A stretch of 64,000 bases of DNA from an uncultured Clostridia bacterium (GTDB lineage Bacteria; Bacillota; Dehalobacteriia; UBA4068). Location of the stretch: contig CALYAP010000029.1 of assembly GCA_944393575.1 (NCBI GenBank), positions 1-64,000 of the forward strand, in the 5' to 3' direction. How positions within the stretch are numbered: the stretch's first letter is position 1; every line of letters begins with the position of its first letter. This document shows positions 1 to 8,646 of the stretch, in pieces. Made by a program: the position numbers and the translations under genes. The notes beneath the pieces are model-generated. The model had not been told where the DNA came from and did not search any database. It worked only from the letters and a program-made list of their open reading frames with translations.

Positions 1-31
1 CCAACAGTATTTTCCGCCACCATTTCGCCAT
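1..31 (-). CDS. 5' end of an unidentified gene, cut by the window edge
   Basis: Only the first ten codons are present, reading M-A-K-W-W-R-K-I-L-L. A clear ribosome binding site (AAGGAGG on the minus strand, about positions 40-48) precedes the ATG at 31. It lies downstream of selB on the same strand, about 210 bases after the selB stop. It could belong to the same selenium-related transcript, but ten residues do not allow an identification. The 32-241 interval before it shows no gene; a selenocysteine tRNA, which often follows selB, was looked for and not seen. Confidence 0.6.
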   Translation of the reverse strand, partial: MAKWWRKILL

Positions 32-241
32 GACCTATCCCTCCTTATCTTTGTTTAGCTACTATATATACCAATTAGCGGCTGTTTTTGTTACAACTTG
101 CGACAAAGATAGGGTTTAATTGAAGCACGGGCGCCCGGTAAGCTCTGATGGACGCCTGCTATGGGCATTTTCTTTATTCAATTATTGATGTCATTCTATT
201 GTTGACGCCGGAACTTCGGAGCTGGCGCTGGGCTGGCAGGA

Positions 242-2176
242 TTAATCCGCTGCCTCGCCGCAGAAGCGTTTATCGCCAACGCGAATGGTCAGCTTATGCG
301 CATCAGTATATTCCAGCAGCGCCAAAGCATATTTGCGCGTGGTGCCCAACAGCTCGCGGATATCGCCGGCGGCAAAGCCCTCCTCCTGATTGGCTGCACG
401 CATCCGGCGTAAGGCCTCGGCCGGAGCCTCGCTGGCAAAGTAATAGTCTCCCCCTTTGACCAGACATCCCTGATCCAGCAGATAGCCCAAATATTCGCTG
501 GCCTCAGCTTCCTTGAGCCCCAGGGAAGCTGTCACCTCACTCCACAAAGGCGGGCTAAATAGCTCCTGACTATAAGCGGTCTCGATTTTGGCCAGAACAG
601 CTGCCTGCTGCTCTGTGGGCTGAGCCTGATGCTCCGGCAGCGCCACTGTTACCCCGCGCACTGCCAGCTCGCCCTGCTGCTGCCAATAGGCTAACAGCGC
701 GTTCATCTGTTTAACGCTGAAGCCGGGGAAGAGCTGATTGCGCAGCTCTGCCAGCGGGTAACCGCTACGCAGCGGATGCTGCTGATGGAACTCCGCCAGC
801 TGTCCGCGCAGCAGATAAAGCTTGTCGGCCATCGCTTCCGCGGCGACCCACACCCGCTCGCCATCAATATTGAGCTCCAGCAGCCGTCCCTGGTCGGTCA
901 ATTCAGCCAGCATCGTTGCGGTCTCCTCGCTGGGGGCTTGCGCCAATTTGGCAGCAGCGGACAGATTGAACGGCTTAGCCTCCTTGAGCAGCAGATCAGC
1001 CAACAAGTCGCTGCCGCTGCCTTTGGTACGCGCCTCTAAAGCCTCGATGACCTCAGGGCGGTAACGCTTATGCCGCGGCGGAGCGATATCCAGCACCGTG
1101 CCGCCGCCGATAGTGATCATCGGCGAATAAGAGCGGAAGATCAGCCGGTCGCCCACCAGAGGCGGCAGGGGACTCTCCAGCTCCAGCTGGCAAAAGCACT
1201 CACCTCCAGGAGCTAGCTCTTCGCGGTCGAGCAGATTAGCGCGCGCCAGCACCTCGGAGGTGCCATGATGCACACGCAAGCGTGCCCGCTGAGCCAGGGG
1301 TTTGGCCGTATCCAACAGCCGCAGCGAAATATCGAGGCGGAAGGTCTCACGCAGCAGCCCCGGTTCAGCTACCCAGCCGCCGCGGGGCGAATCCTGCGAA
1401 TCGATGCCGGAGAGATTGACCGCGGTACGCTGTCCGGCCAAAGCACGCTCTACCTTTTCATTATGCACCTGGATGCTGCGGATACGCGCCTCACGGCCGG
1501 CAGGCCACAGTTCTACCCGCTGTCCTTCGCTTAAAGTACCGCTCCACAAGGTGCCGGTGATTACTGTACCAAAGCCGGTCTTGCTGAAGACGCGGTCGAT
1601 CGGCAGCCGCGCATGGCCGGAAATCGGTTTGCGCTGCACCTGCTCGGCGATATCCATCAAACATTGCTTGAGTTCTTCCAGCCCTTGTCCGGTATAGGCA
1701 GAGGTAACGATGATCGGCGCGTCCTTGAGGGTGGTGGGGGCCAAAGTCTCGGCTACCTGTTCCTCGATCATCTCCAGCCATTCCTCATCTACCAGATCAG
1801 CCTTGGTGATAACCGCCACGCCCTTATCGATGCCTAACAGATGGAGGATATGCAAATGCTCAATGGTCTGCGGCATTACGCCCTCATCAGCGGCAATAAT
1901 CAGCATTACCATATCGATACCAGCCACACCGGCCAGCATATTTTTAACGAATTTCTCATGCCCGGGGACATCGATCAGCCCCAGGCGCAGGCCATTGGGC
2001 AGCATCAGCGGCACAAAGCCCGGCACAATGGTCATACCGCGCTTTTTCTCCTCAGGGAGACGGTCAGTATTGATGCCGGTCAAGGCGGCGGTCAGCTCGG
2101 TCTTGCCATGATCGACATGCCCGGCTGTGCCGACGATGATATGTCTGGGGTCGATAAAAGGGGTGTTATCGCTCAT
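242..2176 (-). CDS. selB: Selenocysteine-specific elongation factor SelB
   Basis: SelB is the GTPase that carries Sec-tRNA(Sec) to the ribosome and recognises the SECIS hairpin in selenoprotein mRNAs. The 644-residue product starts its G domain with GTAGHVDHGKT (about residues 16-26), followed by RGMTI (switch), DVPGHEKF (G3) and TKAD (G4). EF-Tu-like beta-barrel domains follow. The C-terminal third has the length expected for the winged-helix SECIS-binding domains. An AGAGGT site precedes the ATG. It lies downstream of selA on the same strand, separated by a DUF3788 gene. Its presence implies that the genome encodes selenoproteins; none is visible in this window. Length and motifs are typical for the family. 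Confidence 0.96.
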   Translation of the reverse strand: MSDNTPFIDPRHIIVGTAGHVDHGKTELTAALTGINTDRLPEEKKRGMTIVPGFVPLMLPNGLRLGLIDVPGHEKFVKNMLAGVAGIDMVMLIIAADEGVMPQTIEHLHILHLLGIDKGVAVITKADLVDEEWLEMIEEQVAETLAPTTLKDAPIIVTSAYTGQGLEELKQCLMDIAEQVQRKPISGHARLPIDRVFSKTGFGTVITGTLWSGTLSEGQRVELWPAGREARIRSIQVHNEKVERALAGQRTAVNLSGIDSQDSPRGGWVAEPGLLRETFRLDISLRLLDTAKPLAQRARLRVHHGTSEVLARANLLDREELAPGGECFCQLELESPLPPLVGDRLIFRSYSPMITIGGGTVLDIAPPRHKRYRPEVIEALEARTKGSGSDLLADLLLKEAKPFNLSAAAKLAQAPSEETATMLAELTDQGRLLELNIDGERVWVAAEAMADKLYLLRGQLAEFHQQHPLRSGYPLAELRNQLFPGFSVKQMNALLAYWQQQGELAVRGVTVALPEHQAQPTEQQAAVLAKIETAYSQELFSPPLWSEVTASLGLKEAEASEYLGYLLDQGCLVKGGDYYFASEAPAEALRRMRAANQEEGFAAGDIRELLGTTRKYALALLEYTDAHKLTIRVGDKRFCGEAAD

Positions 2177-2267
2177 CTGTTTACCTCTGTTTATTATTTA
2201 TTGGTTACTTTTTATTGGTTTTATGTTATAGAAAGAAATCTCTTTATGCCTGTCCTCCGTGTTTATC

Positions 2268-2301
2268 AGCCCCGTAAAAATGCTCTGCATTTTTGCTGGC
2301 T
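2268..2301 (-). terminator. Hairpin after the DUF3788 gene
   Basis: A CAGCC/GGCTG outer stem encloses a perfect AAAAATGC/GCATTTTT stem with a three-base loop. It lies between the DUF3788 stop and the selB start, so it may separate the two transcripts. There is no free U-tract, so the call is tentative. Confidence 0.4.
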
Positions 2302-2334
2302 GGGATAAGCCCAAATGCTTAAAAAAATCCGCAT

Positions 2335-2763
2335 TTATTGATTAAAGCTCTCTTTTCTGTTTGGCTTCCTTTTAATGCTCAACAATCTGATAAAATCATC
2401 AAACAAAGAAGTATCTATTGGCTCAAACATCATCCATTTACCATCATGATAAGTTTGAGTTTCATCATAAATTTTTTGAACTTCCTTTGAGTAATTTTCT
2501 CTATCCTTGGCAAATTTCAAACGTTCATCTTTTCCTAAGATGATCATAAATCCTATACAGTTTTCTCTTGCATATAATGCGCATAGGGTTTTACCGCCTC
2601 GACGGTATTTATATTCATAGGTCCATGCTTTACCGCCTTTATCCCAGAAACACTCCATATCATATTTTTCATCAATTAAAGTGCATAATTTATTCCATAT
2701 CTCATATAAAGATTTGCCAACTAAAGCTGTCATTTGTTCTGCATTAGGTATTATATCAAGCAT
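2335..2763 (-). CDS. DUF3788 family protein
   Basis: The 142-residue product resembles the DUF3788 family, small soluble proteins of unknown function. Recognisable parts are the GGKTLCALYARE strand, the FMIILGKDE strand and a terminal region around YHDGKWMMFEP. AGGGAAGAG lies just upstream of the ATG. The gene sits between selA and selB, which normally adjoin. Its base composition is visibly more AT-rich than both neighbours (AAA/AAT/TTT-rich codons against their GCC/GGC-rich usage), suggesting a later insertion. No link to selenium metabolism can be drawn from the sequence. Confidence 0.8.
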   Translation of the reverse strand: MLDIIPNAEQMTALVGKSLYEIWNKLCTLIDEKYDMECFWDKGGKAWTYEYKYRRGGKTLCALYARENCIGFMIILGKDERLKFAKDRENYSKEVQKIYDETQTYHDGKWMMFEPIDTSLFDDFIRLLSIKRKPNRKESFNQ

Positions 2764-2868
2764 GATAGACTCTTCCCTAAATGATAATTTATTGTTGAGA
2801 TGGCAGCCAACAGCGCTATGGCAGCAATTTTCTTTTTAGCAGCTCTTTCTTTTACCAACGGGCTTCTC

Positions 2869-4263
2869 TTAGAGGGTAAATTTTGCCGCCTGCTCGGCAG
2901 TGGCGCGGGCAGCATCGACAATATCCTCTTCGCTCATGGTTCGGGGGTCGTAAAGCAGCTTATCCTCGCGGATATAGGCCAGCAGTGGCCGGCTGCCGCC
3001 ACGCAGCAGCGCCATCAATTCCTGTGCCTTGGTGGTCAGCGGCGTCAGCTCCACCAAATATGTGGGCAGCTCTATACCGGGCAAGGACCCGCCGCCAGAC
3101 TCGGAATATCCCTGGCGTACCTGGGTGGTATAAAGGCGGTGCTCGGGATCAGCCTTTGCCAGCAGCTGTTCCAGCAGCTCAGCTTTGGCTTTCAGCTCGT
3201 CAAGCGGTGCGGTGAGCATCGAGACCACCGGCACCAGCTGTTGCTCCTCGCCGCGGCGGTAGATGCGCAGGGTAGCTTCCAACGCGGCCAGGGTGAATTT
3301 ATCGACACGCAGCGCACGGGTCAGCGGATTCTTCTTGATCTTGGCGATATACTCACGCCGGCCAAGGATAATACCAGCCTGCGGTCCGCCCAGCAGCTTA
3401 TCGCCGGAACAGGTCACGATATCCGCTCCGGTCGCTACCACGCGCGAGACCAGCGGTTCTTCGCCGATACCCTGCTCAGCCAGAGGGTAGAGGCAACCCG
3501 CACCCAGATCGTCCATCACCGGTATGCCCAAAGGCTTAGCTAGGGCTACCAGGTCGGAGGTAGGTACGCTCTCATGGAAGCCGATGACCTTGAAATTGCT
3601 GGGATGCACCTGCATGATCATGCGGGTCTGCTCGGTGACAGCGTTTTGATAATCACTGAGACGGGTTTTATTGGTAGCGCCGACTTCGATCAGCTCGACG
3701 CCGCTTTTTTTCATGATATCGGGAATGCGGAAGCTCTCGCCGATCTCCACCAGCTGCCCGCGGGAAACTATTGCCTCGCCGCCCTTAGCCAGGGTATCGA
3801 GCACCAGCAGCACTGCGGCGGCATTATTATTGACCACCAGCGCGTCTTCTGCACCGGTGAGGGCGATCAGCAGATCAGCCACATGGTTATAGCGGCTGCC
3901 GCGCTTGCCGGTGGCCAGCGACAGCTCCAGATTGCAGTAGCCGCGCGCTACTGCCGCCATGGTATCGACCGCCTCTGCTGCCAGAGGAGCGCGGCCGAGA
4001 TTAGTATGTAACGGTACGCCGGTGGCATTGATCACCGGGCGCAGGGAAAAGGTGGTCTTGTCAGTATAAATCTCGCGGGTAAAGGAACATGCCAGCTCGA
4101 ACAGCTCTTCTTTATCAGCCTGGGCAAACTGCCCTTCCAGCATAGCATGACGCAGACGGTCAATGCCCTCCTTAGCGCTCTCAGCCAGCAATAGGCTATT
4201 ATAATCCTCATCTTCCAGGGCGAGAATCACCCGGTCTACCTTAGGGATCAGCGATAAATCCAT
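2869..4263 (-). CDS. selA: L-seryl-tRNA(Sec) selenium transferase SelA
   Basis: SelA is a pyridoxal-phosphate enzyme that converts Ser-tRNA(Sec) to Sec-tRNA(Sec) using selenophosphate. The 464-residue product has the N-terminal domain, the INATGVPLHTNLGRAPL signature (about residues 78-94) and the PLP lysine in CSGDKLLGGPQ (K289). A strong AAGGAGG site precedes the ATG. A consensus promoter lies about 100 bases upstream (4364-4392). Together with selB it forms the selenocysteine decoding module; selD and the selC tRNA are not in the window. Length is normal and no damage is seen. Confidence 0.96.
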   Translation of the reverse strand: MDLSLIPKVDRVILALEDEDYNSLLLAESAKEGIDRLRHAMLEGQFAQADKEELFELACSFTREIYTDKTTFSLRPVINATGVPLHTNLGRAPLAAEAVDTMAAVARGYCNLELSLATGKRGSRYNHVADLLIALTGAEDALVVNNNAAAVLLVLDTLAKGGEAIVSRGQLVEIGESFRIPDIMKKSGVELIEVGATNKTRLSDYQNAVTEQTRMIMQVHPSNFKVIGFHESVPTSDLVALAKPLGIPVMDDLGAGCLYPLAEQGIGEEPLVSRVVATGADIVTCSGDKLLGGPQAGIILGRREYIAKIKKNPLTRALRVDKFTLAALEATLRIYRRGEEQQLVPVVSMLTAPLDELKAKAELLEQLLAKADPEHRLYTTQVRQGYSESGGGSLPGIELPTYLVELTPLTTKAQELMALLRGGSRPLLAYIREDKLLYDPRTMSEEDIVDAARATAEQAAKFTL

Positions 4264-4363
4264 GGGTTCCTCCTTCTATGCTCCGATAGGCGTCCCGCCT
4301 ACCGCTTTCTTATCAACAGCAGCCAAAATAACGGCTGCAGCAGCCTTTTATCAACTACCGATT

Positions 4364-4392
4364 ATTATAACACAAGCCTGCGGTCTTGTCAC
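4364..4392 (-). promoter_or_regulatory. Predicted selA promoter
   Basis: On the minus strand a -35 GTGACA (4387-4392) and a perfect -10 TATAAT (4364-4369) are separated by 17 bases. The -35 lies in the loop and stem of the hairpin that follows the upstream acetyltransferase gene, so terminator and promoter overlap. Confidence 0.7.
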
Positions 4393-4399
4393 CGCAGGC
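4376..4399 (-). terminator. Hairpin after the acetyltransferase gene
   Basis: GCCTGCGGT (4376-4384) pairs perfectly with ACCGCAGGC (4391-4399) around a six-base loop, just past the stop of the gene ending at 4410. The following tract is only moderately U-rich. Confidence 0.5.
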
Positions 4400-4409
4400 C
4401 AATAGCGCT

Positions 4410-4943
4410 TTACAGATCGAGCACCGGAGAAGCTTCATTCTCCATATAGAAGATCAGATGCGGCATATCCTCACCATAATAATGTTTGACAAAGCTGCCG
4501 ACCTCATCCATGCCGAGACGCTTGGCCACCTGCTGAGAGGGCAGATTATTATCGCGGACCAGTGCGTAGACTGCTGGAACAAAGAGGGTGGTAAAGGCGT
4601 ATTCGACGCAGCCCTTAGCCGCCTCGGTAGCATAGCCCTGATGCCAGTACTCCTTGCGCAGCAGATACCCGACCTCGAGAACCTCTTCGCCAGCGCAATC
4701 CTGAATGGTGAGGCCGCATTGGCCGATCATCTCGCCGCTCTCCTTCAAAATCATCGCCCAGAGGCCAAAGCCATCGCGCAGATAATTATCTAGCTGTTTA
4801 TCCAGCCATTGATGCGCTTCCTCATCGCTGAAAGCATGGCCATAAGCATACATCACCTCCGGGTCTTGCAGCATCAGACAAAGGGCGGGAAAATCATCCT
4901 CTGTCATCTCCCGCAGGTAGAGGCGCTCTGTTTCTAAAATCAT
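4410..4943 (-). CDS. GNAT family N-acetyltransferase (RimJ/RimL type)
   Basis: The 177-residue protein starts with ILETERLYLREMTEDD, the standard opening of the RimJ/RimL/YdaF acetyltransferase subgroup. It has the acetyl-CoA binding region around RKEYWHQGYATEAAKG (R/Q-x-x-G-x-A type) and a late NLPSQQVAKRLGM motif. Such enzymes transfer an acetyl group from acetyl-CoA to an amine, either on protein N-termini or on small molecules; the substrate cannot be read from sequence. GAGGAGG lies upstream of the ATG. It is an apparent single-gene unit ending in the hairpin at 4376-4399. Confidence 0.88.
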   Translation of the reverse strand: MILETERLYLREMTEDDFPALCLMLQDPEVMYAYGHAFSDEEAHQWLDKQLDNYLRDGFGLWAMILKESGEMIGQCGLTIQDCAGEEVLEVGYLLRKEYWHQGYATEAAKGCVEYAFTTLFVPAVYALVRDNNLPSQQVAKRLGMDEVGSFVKHYYGEDMPHLIFYMENEASPVLDL

Positions 4944-5306
4944 CTTTGGTTCCTCCTCATCATTTACGCTTATCCACCGGCTCTCCCCGGCTCAAAGCGG
5001 CACTATCCCGTTTAATCAGAGGTTCTGCTATTCTAAGCAGTCTGACAGCGATTGTTACTGTTAATAACCGCTGGGGAAAATAACTATTGCTTATATTCGC
5101 CCTTGGGGGCAGCTTTCCCCTGCTGCACGGTTGGCAAAAGCGGATTTTCTACCCCTGCCTGCACAAGACAGGAGCCCAAAGCGGATAAAAAACGCCCGGA
5201 CAAACCGGGCGCTTAAATATCTGCACTTCTTTATCTTTATTAGCTATTTTCTTGAGCTATTTTTCTTACTGTTGTTTATTTTCCTTGCTGCTTAATCACT
5301 GCACTG
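4944..5306. other. Intergenic region, terminator only
   Basis: No gene is supported in this 363-base gap. It holds the terminator of the symporter (5187-5211) and the upstream region of the acetyltransferase gene. Confidence 0.7.
5187..5211 (-). terminator. Rho-independent terminator of the sodium symporter gene
   Basis: On the minus strand CGCCCGG and CCGGGCG (5205-5211 / 5193-5199) pair around a five-base loop and are followed by six U residues (5187-5192). Confidence 0.85.
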
Positions 5307-6842
5307 CTATTTATCATCATGGCGCAGTTGATATTTACGCGCTACTGTGACCTTCTCCTCATAGCAGGCAAAGGACTGCTCGATCTGTTCCTTAGGCAGC
5401 GGCTTGGTCAGCAATGAGACTACGGGGACGATTATCAGGCTCACCAGCATGGTGATGGCGCCGGCATTGATTGCAGAATCGATAAAACCGATGAACATAT
5501 TGGCCACGGTGATACCTACGCCAGTAGCAAAGCTGGCCCAGACTGCCGCACGTGTGGTGCGCTTCCAATAGAGGCCATAGAGGAAAGGCGCCAGGAAAGC
5601 ACCGGAAAGTGCGCCCCAGCTGATGCCCATCAGCTGAGCGATGAAAGTCGGCGGATCGATAGCCAAAATCACCGAGATCAGCAGGAAGACCGCTACCAAT
5701 ACCCGCAGCCAGATCATCTGTTTCTTCTCAGAAAGATCCTTGACCACTGTGCCTTTGATGAAGTCCAGCGTCAAGGTGCTGGCGCTGGTCAGTACTAACG
5801 AAGCCAGGGTGGACATCGAGGCAGAAAGCACCAGCATGATCACTACGCCGATCACGACATCGGGCAGAGTAGAAAGCATCGTCGGAATGATGCTATCATA
5901 GACGATATTACCGGCTGCATCATAGATAGCAGGAGAATCATAGAGACGGGAGAAACCACCAAGGAAGTAAGAACCGCCGGCCACGATCAGGGCGAAGAAG
6001 GTGGAGATGATGGTACCGGTATAAACAGCCTTCTCGCTCTTGATGGCATAAAATTTATGTACCATCTGCGGCAGTCCCCAGGTACCCAGCGAAGTCAGCA
6101 GCACTACACCCAGCAGGTTGAGCGGATCCGGCCCGAAAAAGCTGGTATACGCTCCCGGCTGCCCGGCAGTCACTGCCTCCACGCTCTCGATCTGCGCCAG
6201 CTGGCCGATAGCATCGATAAAACCGCCATTATTGGCGAGCACTGCAGCTATCACCAGCACGATACCGAAGAGCATCACGATGCCCTGGATCAGGTCATTG
6301 ACCGCTGTGGCCATATAGCCGCCCAGCACCACATAGATGCAGGTCAGCACCGCCATACCGATCACGCAATAAATATACGGGATACCAAAAGCCATCTCAA
6401 AGAGGCGGGAAAGCCCATTATAGACCGAAGCGGTATACGGCACCAGAAAGACGAAAACAATAGCTGAGGCCACGACCTTCAGCGCCTGGGAATTATAGCG
6501 GCTGCCAAAGAATTCTGGCATGGTACGCGAGCCCAGATGATTACTCATCACCCGAGTGCGGCGTCCTAGGATCACCCAGGCCAAGAGGCTGCCGATCAGG
6601 GCGTTGCCTAGGCCGATCCAAGTAGAAGCCAGTCCGTATTTGAAGCCGAACTGCCCGGCATAGCCCACAAAAATAACCGCGGAAAAATAGGTGGTTCCGT
6701 AAGCAAAAGCCGTCATCCACGGCCCGATACTCCGCCCGCCCAGCACAAAGCTGTTGACGGAATCAGCCTTCTTGCGGCTGACGATACCCACTATTATCAA
6801 CACGGTGAAAAAAACTACTAGTAAAGCGATTTTGATAAACAT
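5307..6842 (-). CDS. Sodium:solute symporter (SSS family)
   Basis: The 511-residue hydrophobic protein has about 13 predicted membrane segments and the layout of the SSS family (PutP/PanF-like). Features include the early GGRSIGPWMTAFAYGTTYFSA segment, where TM1-TM2 carry the sodium-site region, and SASMSTLASLVLTSAST in the TM8 region, whose Ser/Thr residues help bind sodium in characterised members. It should import an organic solute with sodium. The substrate is not determinable; acids, amino acids, sugars and vitamins are all known in the family. It has its own near-consensus promoter and terminator and is divergent from a ModE-like regulator, a possible controller. Confidence 0.92.
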   Translation of the reverse strand: MFIKIALLVVFFTVLIIVGIVSRKKADSVNSFVLGGRSIGPWMTAFAYGTTYFSAVIFVGYAGQFGFKYGLASTWIGLGNALIGSLLAWVILGRRTRVMSNHLGSRTMPEFFGSRYNSQALKVVASAIVFVFLVPYTASVYNGLSRLFEMAFGIPYIYCVIGMAVLTCIYVVLGGYMATAVNDLIQGIVMLFGIVLVIAAVLANNGGFIDAIGQLAQIESVEAVTAGQPGAYTSFFGPDPLNLLGVVLLTSLGTWGLPQMVHKFYAIKSEKAVYTGTIISTFFALIVAGGSYFLGGFSRLYDSPAIYDAAGNIVYDSIIPTMLSTLPDVVIGVVIMLVLSASMSTLASLVLTSASTLTLDFIKGTVVKDLSEKKQMIWLRVLVAVFLLISVILAIDPPTFIAQLMGISWGALSGAFLAPFLYGLYWKRTTRAAVWASFATGVGITVANMFIGFIDSAINAGAITMLVSLIIVPVVSLLTKPLPKEQIEQSFACYEEKVTVARKYQLRHDDK

Positions 6843-6911
6843 TTTCCTATACCTTCCATTCTACCATTTTACCTGCAGGCAAACACAAGTTTGCTGCTAA
6901 TTACCTGATGA

Positions 6912-6940
6912 ATTTTATCAGATAGAAGGGTTTCTGTCAA
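6912..6940 (-). promoter_or_regulatory. Predicted symporter promoter with operator-like repeat
   Basis: Minus strand: -35 TTGACA (6935-6940), 17-base spacer, -10 TAAAAT (6912-6917). A CTGAT/ATCAG inverted repeat brackets the -10, a likely place for a repressor. The leader is about 70 bases. Confidence 0.7.
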
Positions 6941-7050
6941 TAAAAGCTAATATATTTTAGTAGTGTTGTAAGTTTAGCCAATTTTTAGACAATTTTACCG
7001 GATCAAGATTTAGACCAAAAAAAATGATCCAAGATAGGGGAGGCAAAGTA

Positions 7051-7392
7051 ATGGCAAAAACACTCTCTTTTAAAACGCGACTCACCATGCGTGCAGACGG
7101 GCGGAACGATCCCCATCATGGCTTTGGCAAGGGAATCGAAATGCTTCTCTTGGGCGTGGACAAATATGGCTCGCTGAACAGAGCTGCCAAAGAAATGGGT
7201 ATGGCCTACTCCAAGGCCTGGAATGTCCTACGCCTCAATGAAAGCGAATTCGGCATCAAATTTATCAACCGCAATGGTGCCCATGGCTCTGAGCTAACGC
7301 CGGAGGGACGCGCTTTTCTGGAGCACTATCAGGAAATGGAGTTAGCAGCAGAGCGCGCCGCCCAGGAAGTTTTCGATAAGTATTTCCGCTAA
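7051..7392 (+). CDS. ModE-like winged-helix transcriptional regulator (DNA-binding domain only)
   Basis: The 113-residue protein is a stand-alone LysR/ModE-type winged helix-turn-helix: GSLNRAAKEMGMAYSKAWNVL forms the HTH and SELTPEGRAFLEHY the wing. ModE N-terminal domain proteins regulate molybdate uptake and molybdoenzyme genes; the molybdate-binding (TOBE) domains are absent here. The start at 7051 is chosen because GGGGAGG lies 8 bases upstream, whereas the ATG at 7024 precedes that site. It is divergent from the sodium symporter. Molybdenum-dependent formate dehydrogenases are common selenoproteins, so proximity to selAB may be meaningful, but this is inference. Confidence 0.85.
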   Translation: MAKTLSFKTRLTMRADGRNDPHHGFGKGIEMLLLGVDKYGSLNRAAKEMGMAYSKAWNVLRLNESEFGIKFINRNGAHGSELTPEGRAFLEHYQEMELAAERAAQEVFDKYFR

Positions 7393-7585
7393 AGCAAGAA
7401 TTCGCCAGCCAGGCTAACAAACTAGCAGCATCAGCCCCGTGAAAAACGGCTTGCCGTTACCCCTAATTTTAGTCTACTCTTAGTTATCCTCTACAAAGAA
7501 TAATTCAATCATCAACCAAGAATCATTAAGGAGCAACGCTTTTTAATCAAGAGACAAGAAGCATAACCAAACAAGCAATAATCGC

Positions 7586-7620
7586 AAAAACCGCCTTCCT
7601 CATCAGAAGAAGGCGGTTTT
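7586..7620. terminator. Bidirectional terminator between the ModE-like and rubrerythrin genes
   Basis: CCGCCTTC (7591-7598) pairs with GAAGGCGG (7609-7616), flanked by an A-tract on the left and TTTT on the right. It therefore works for both converging genes. The remaining 7393-7585 stretch shows nothing else. Confidence 0.9.
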
Positions 7621-7664
7621 GCCAGCTTTAAGCTGTATGGGAATAAAGGAAGTTTGATTTCGGT

Positions 7665-8204
7665 TTACCAGCAATCATCCGGTTTGACTTCAAAGAAAGC
7701 CTGAGGATGAGCGCAGACCGGGCAAACAGCCGGAGCGCTGGTGCCAATGTGGAGATGGCCGCAGTTACGGCAGCGCCATACCACTACGTCCTCGCAGACA
7801 AAGACAGCGCCTTTTTCCAACATATCAACAAAAGCGCGATATCTTTCTTCATGGTGCTTTTCGATATCAGCGACCTTTTCAAAGAGGTAAGCGATCTTGT
7901 CAAAGCCCTCTTCTTTAGCGGTCTTGGCAAACTCAGCATACATCTCGGTCCATTCATAATTTTCCCCAGCTGCAGCAGCTTTGAGGTTATCTACAGTGGT
8001 GCCGATACCGTCGTTGATCAGCTTGAACCAAATTTTAGCATGTTCTTTTTCGTTATGGGCGGTTTCGCTGAAGATGGCAGAGATCAGCTCATAGCCTTCT
8101 TTTTTCGCAGCAGAAGCAAAATAATCATACTTATTTCTGGCCATGGACTCGCCAGCAAAAGCGGTGTTCAGGTTAGCTTCAGTCTTACTTCCCTTGAGTT
8201 CCAT
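7665..8204 (-). CDS. rbr: Rubrerythrin
   Basis: Rubrerythrin is a non-haem di-iron peroxidase that removes hydrogen peroxide in anaerobes using electrons from its own rubredoxin centre. The 179-residue product has the ferritin-like four-helix domain with the iron ligands spread through [27 protein letters not shown], the [10 protein letters not shown] helix and [10 protein letters not shown]-terminal rubredoxin domain (CRNCG ... CPVC) follows. The start at 8204 follows AAAGGAGG at the right distance; an upstream in-frame ATG at 8276 lies in the untranslated leader. It has a near-consensus promoter with a long palindrome directly upstream. Confidence 0.96.
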   Translation of the reverse strand: MELKGSKTEANLNTAFAGESMARNKYDYFASAAKKEGYELISAIFSETAHNEKEHAKIWFKLINDGIGTTVDNLKAAAAGENYEWTEMYAEFAKTAKEEGFDKIAYLFEKVADIEKHHEERYRAFVDMLEKGAVFVCEDVVVWRCRNCGHLHIGTSAPAVCPVCAHPQAFFEVKPDDCW

Positions 8205-8295
8205 AAGTATCCTCCTTTGATAAACAGTATTTGCTATTTTCTTGATGCTAAAAAGCTTAAAACAGTCTTGTTTCAAGCATAAACTTGATACTTAT

Positions 8296-8324
8296 ATCAT
8301 ATATGCAAAATGTTGATTTGTCAA
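8296..8324 (-). promoter_or_regulatory. Predicted rubrerythrin promoter
   Basis: Minus strand: perfect -35 TTGACA (8319-8324), 17-base spacer, -10 TATGAT (8296-8301). It gives a leader of about 85 bases. Confidence 0.8.
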
Positions 8325-8327
8325 TAA

Positions 8328-8360
8328 ATAATAATATTTCTTAATAAGAAATATTATTAT
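8328..8360. repeat. 33-bp AT-rich inverted repeat upstream of the rubrerythrin promoter
   Basis: Two perfect 15-base arms (8328-8342 and 8346-8360) surround a three-base centre, ending three bases before the -35 box. The position suits an activator or a peroxide/metal regulator binding site; the identity of the protein is not known. Confidence 0.75.
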
Positions 8361-8611
8361 TCTCGTTAACCTGATTTTAACCATGAAAAGCGGCTTACCA
8401 GCTAAAAAGATAACGGCATAACAATTTACATCGGTGCAGCACGGATCATCACAAAAGAGATCGACTATTTTTACTTAAAGTCGGATTAAGACGGATTCGC
8501 TCAGAAAATGTTATTTTATTATACAATGAAATATATTGATAAAAAAAGATTTATGCTTTGACAACAACGTATTCTTGCCGGAAAATAGCGAAAACTTCGA
8601 TAAAATCCCCC
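8361..8611. other. Intergenic, no gene seen
   Basis: AT-rich region between the divergent rubrerythrin and zinc-ribbon promoters. A weak reading frame from a TTG at 8536 runs into the zinc-ribbon gene but has no ribosome binding site and starts upstream of the promoter, so it is not taken as the gene start. Confidence 0.6.
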
Positions 8612-8640
8612 TTGCAATTATCGAACAAATGTTCTATAAT
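8612..8640 (+). promoter_or_regulatory. Promoter containing a LexA (SOS) box
   Basis: A -35 TTGCAA (8612-8617) and a perfect -10 TATAAT (8635-8640) are 17 bases apart. The spacer contains CGAACAAATGTTC (8622-8634), which fits the Gram-positive LexA/DinR consensus CGAACN4GTTCG except at its last base (T at 8635). LexA bound here would block RNA polymerase, so the downstream pair should be induced by DNA damage. Confidence 0.8.
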
Positions 8641-8646
8641 AAAAAC

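Noticed and set aside
32-241. Possible selenocysteine tRNA after selB
   Set aside because: No T-loop, acceptor stem or CCA end could be found; the region only contains short GC-rich words.
148-459. Plus-strand frame over the end of selB
   Set aside because: It is the antisense shadow of the selB C-terminus, with no ribosome binding site.
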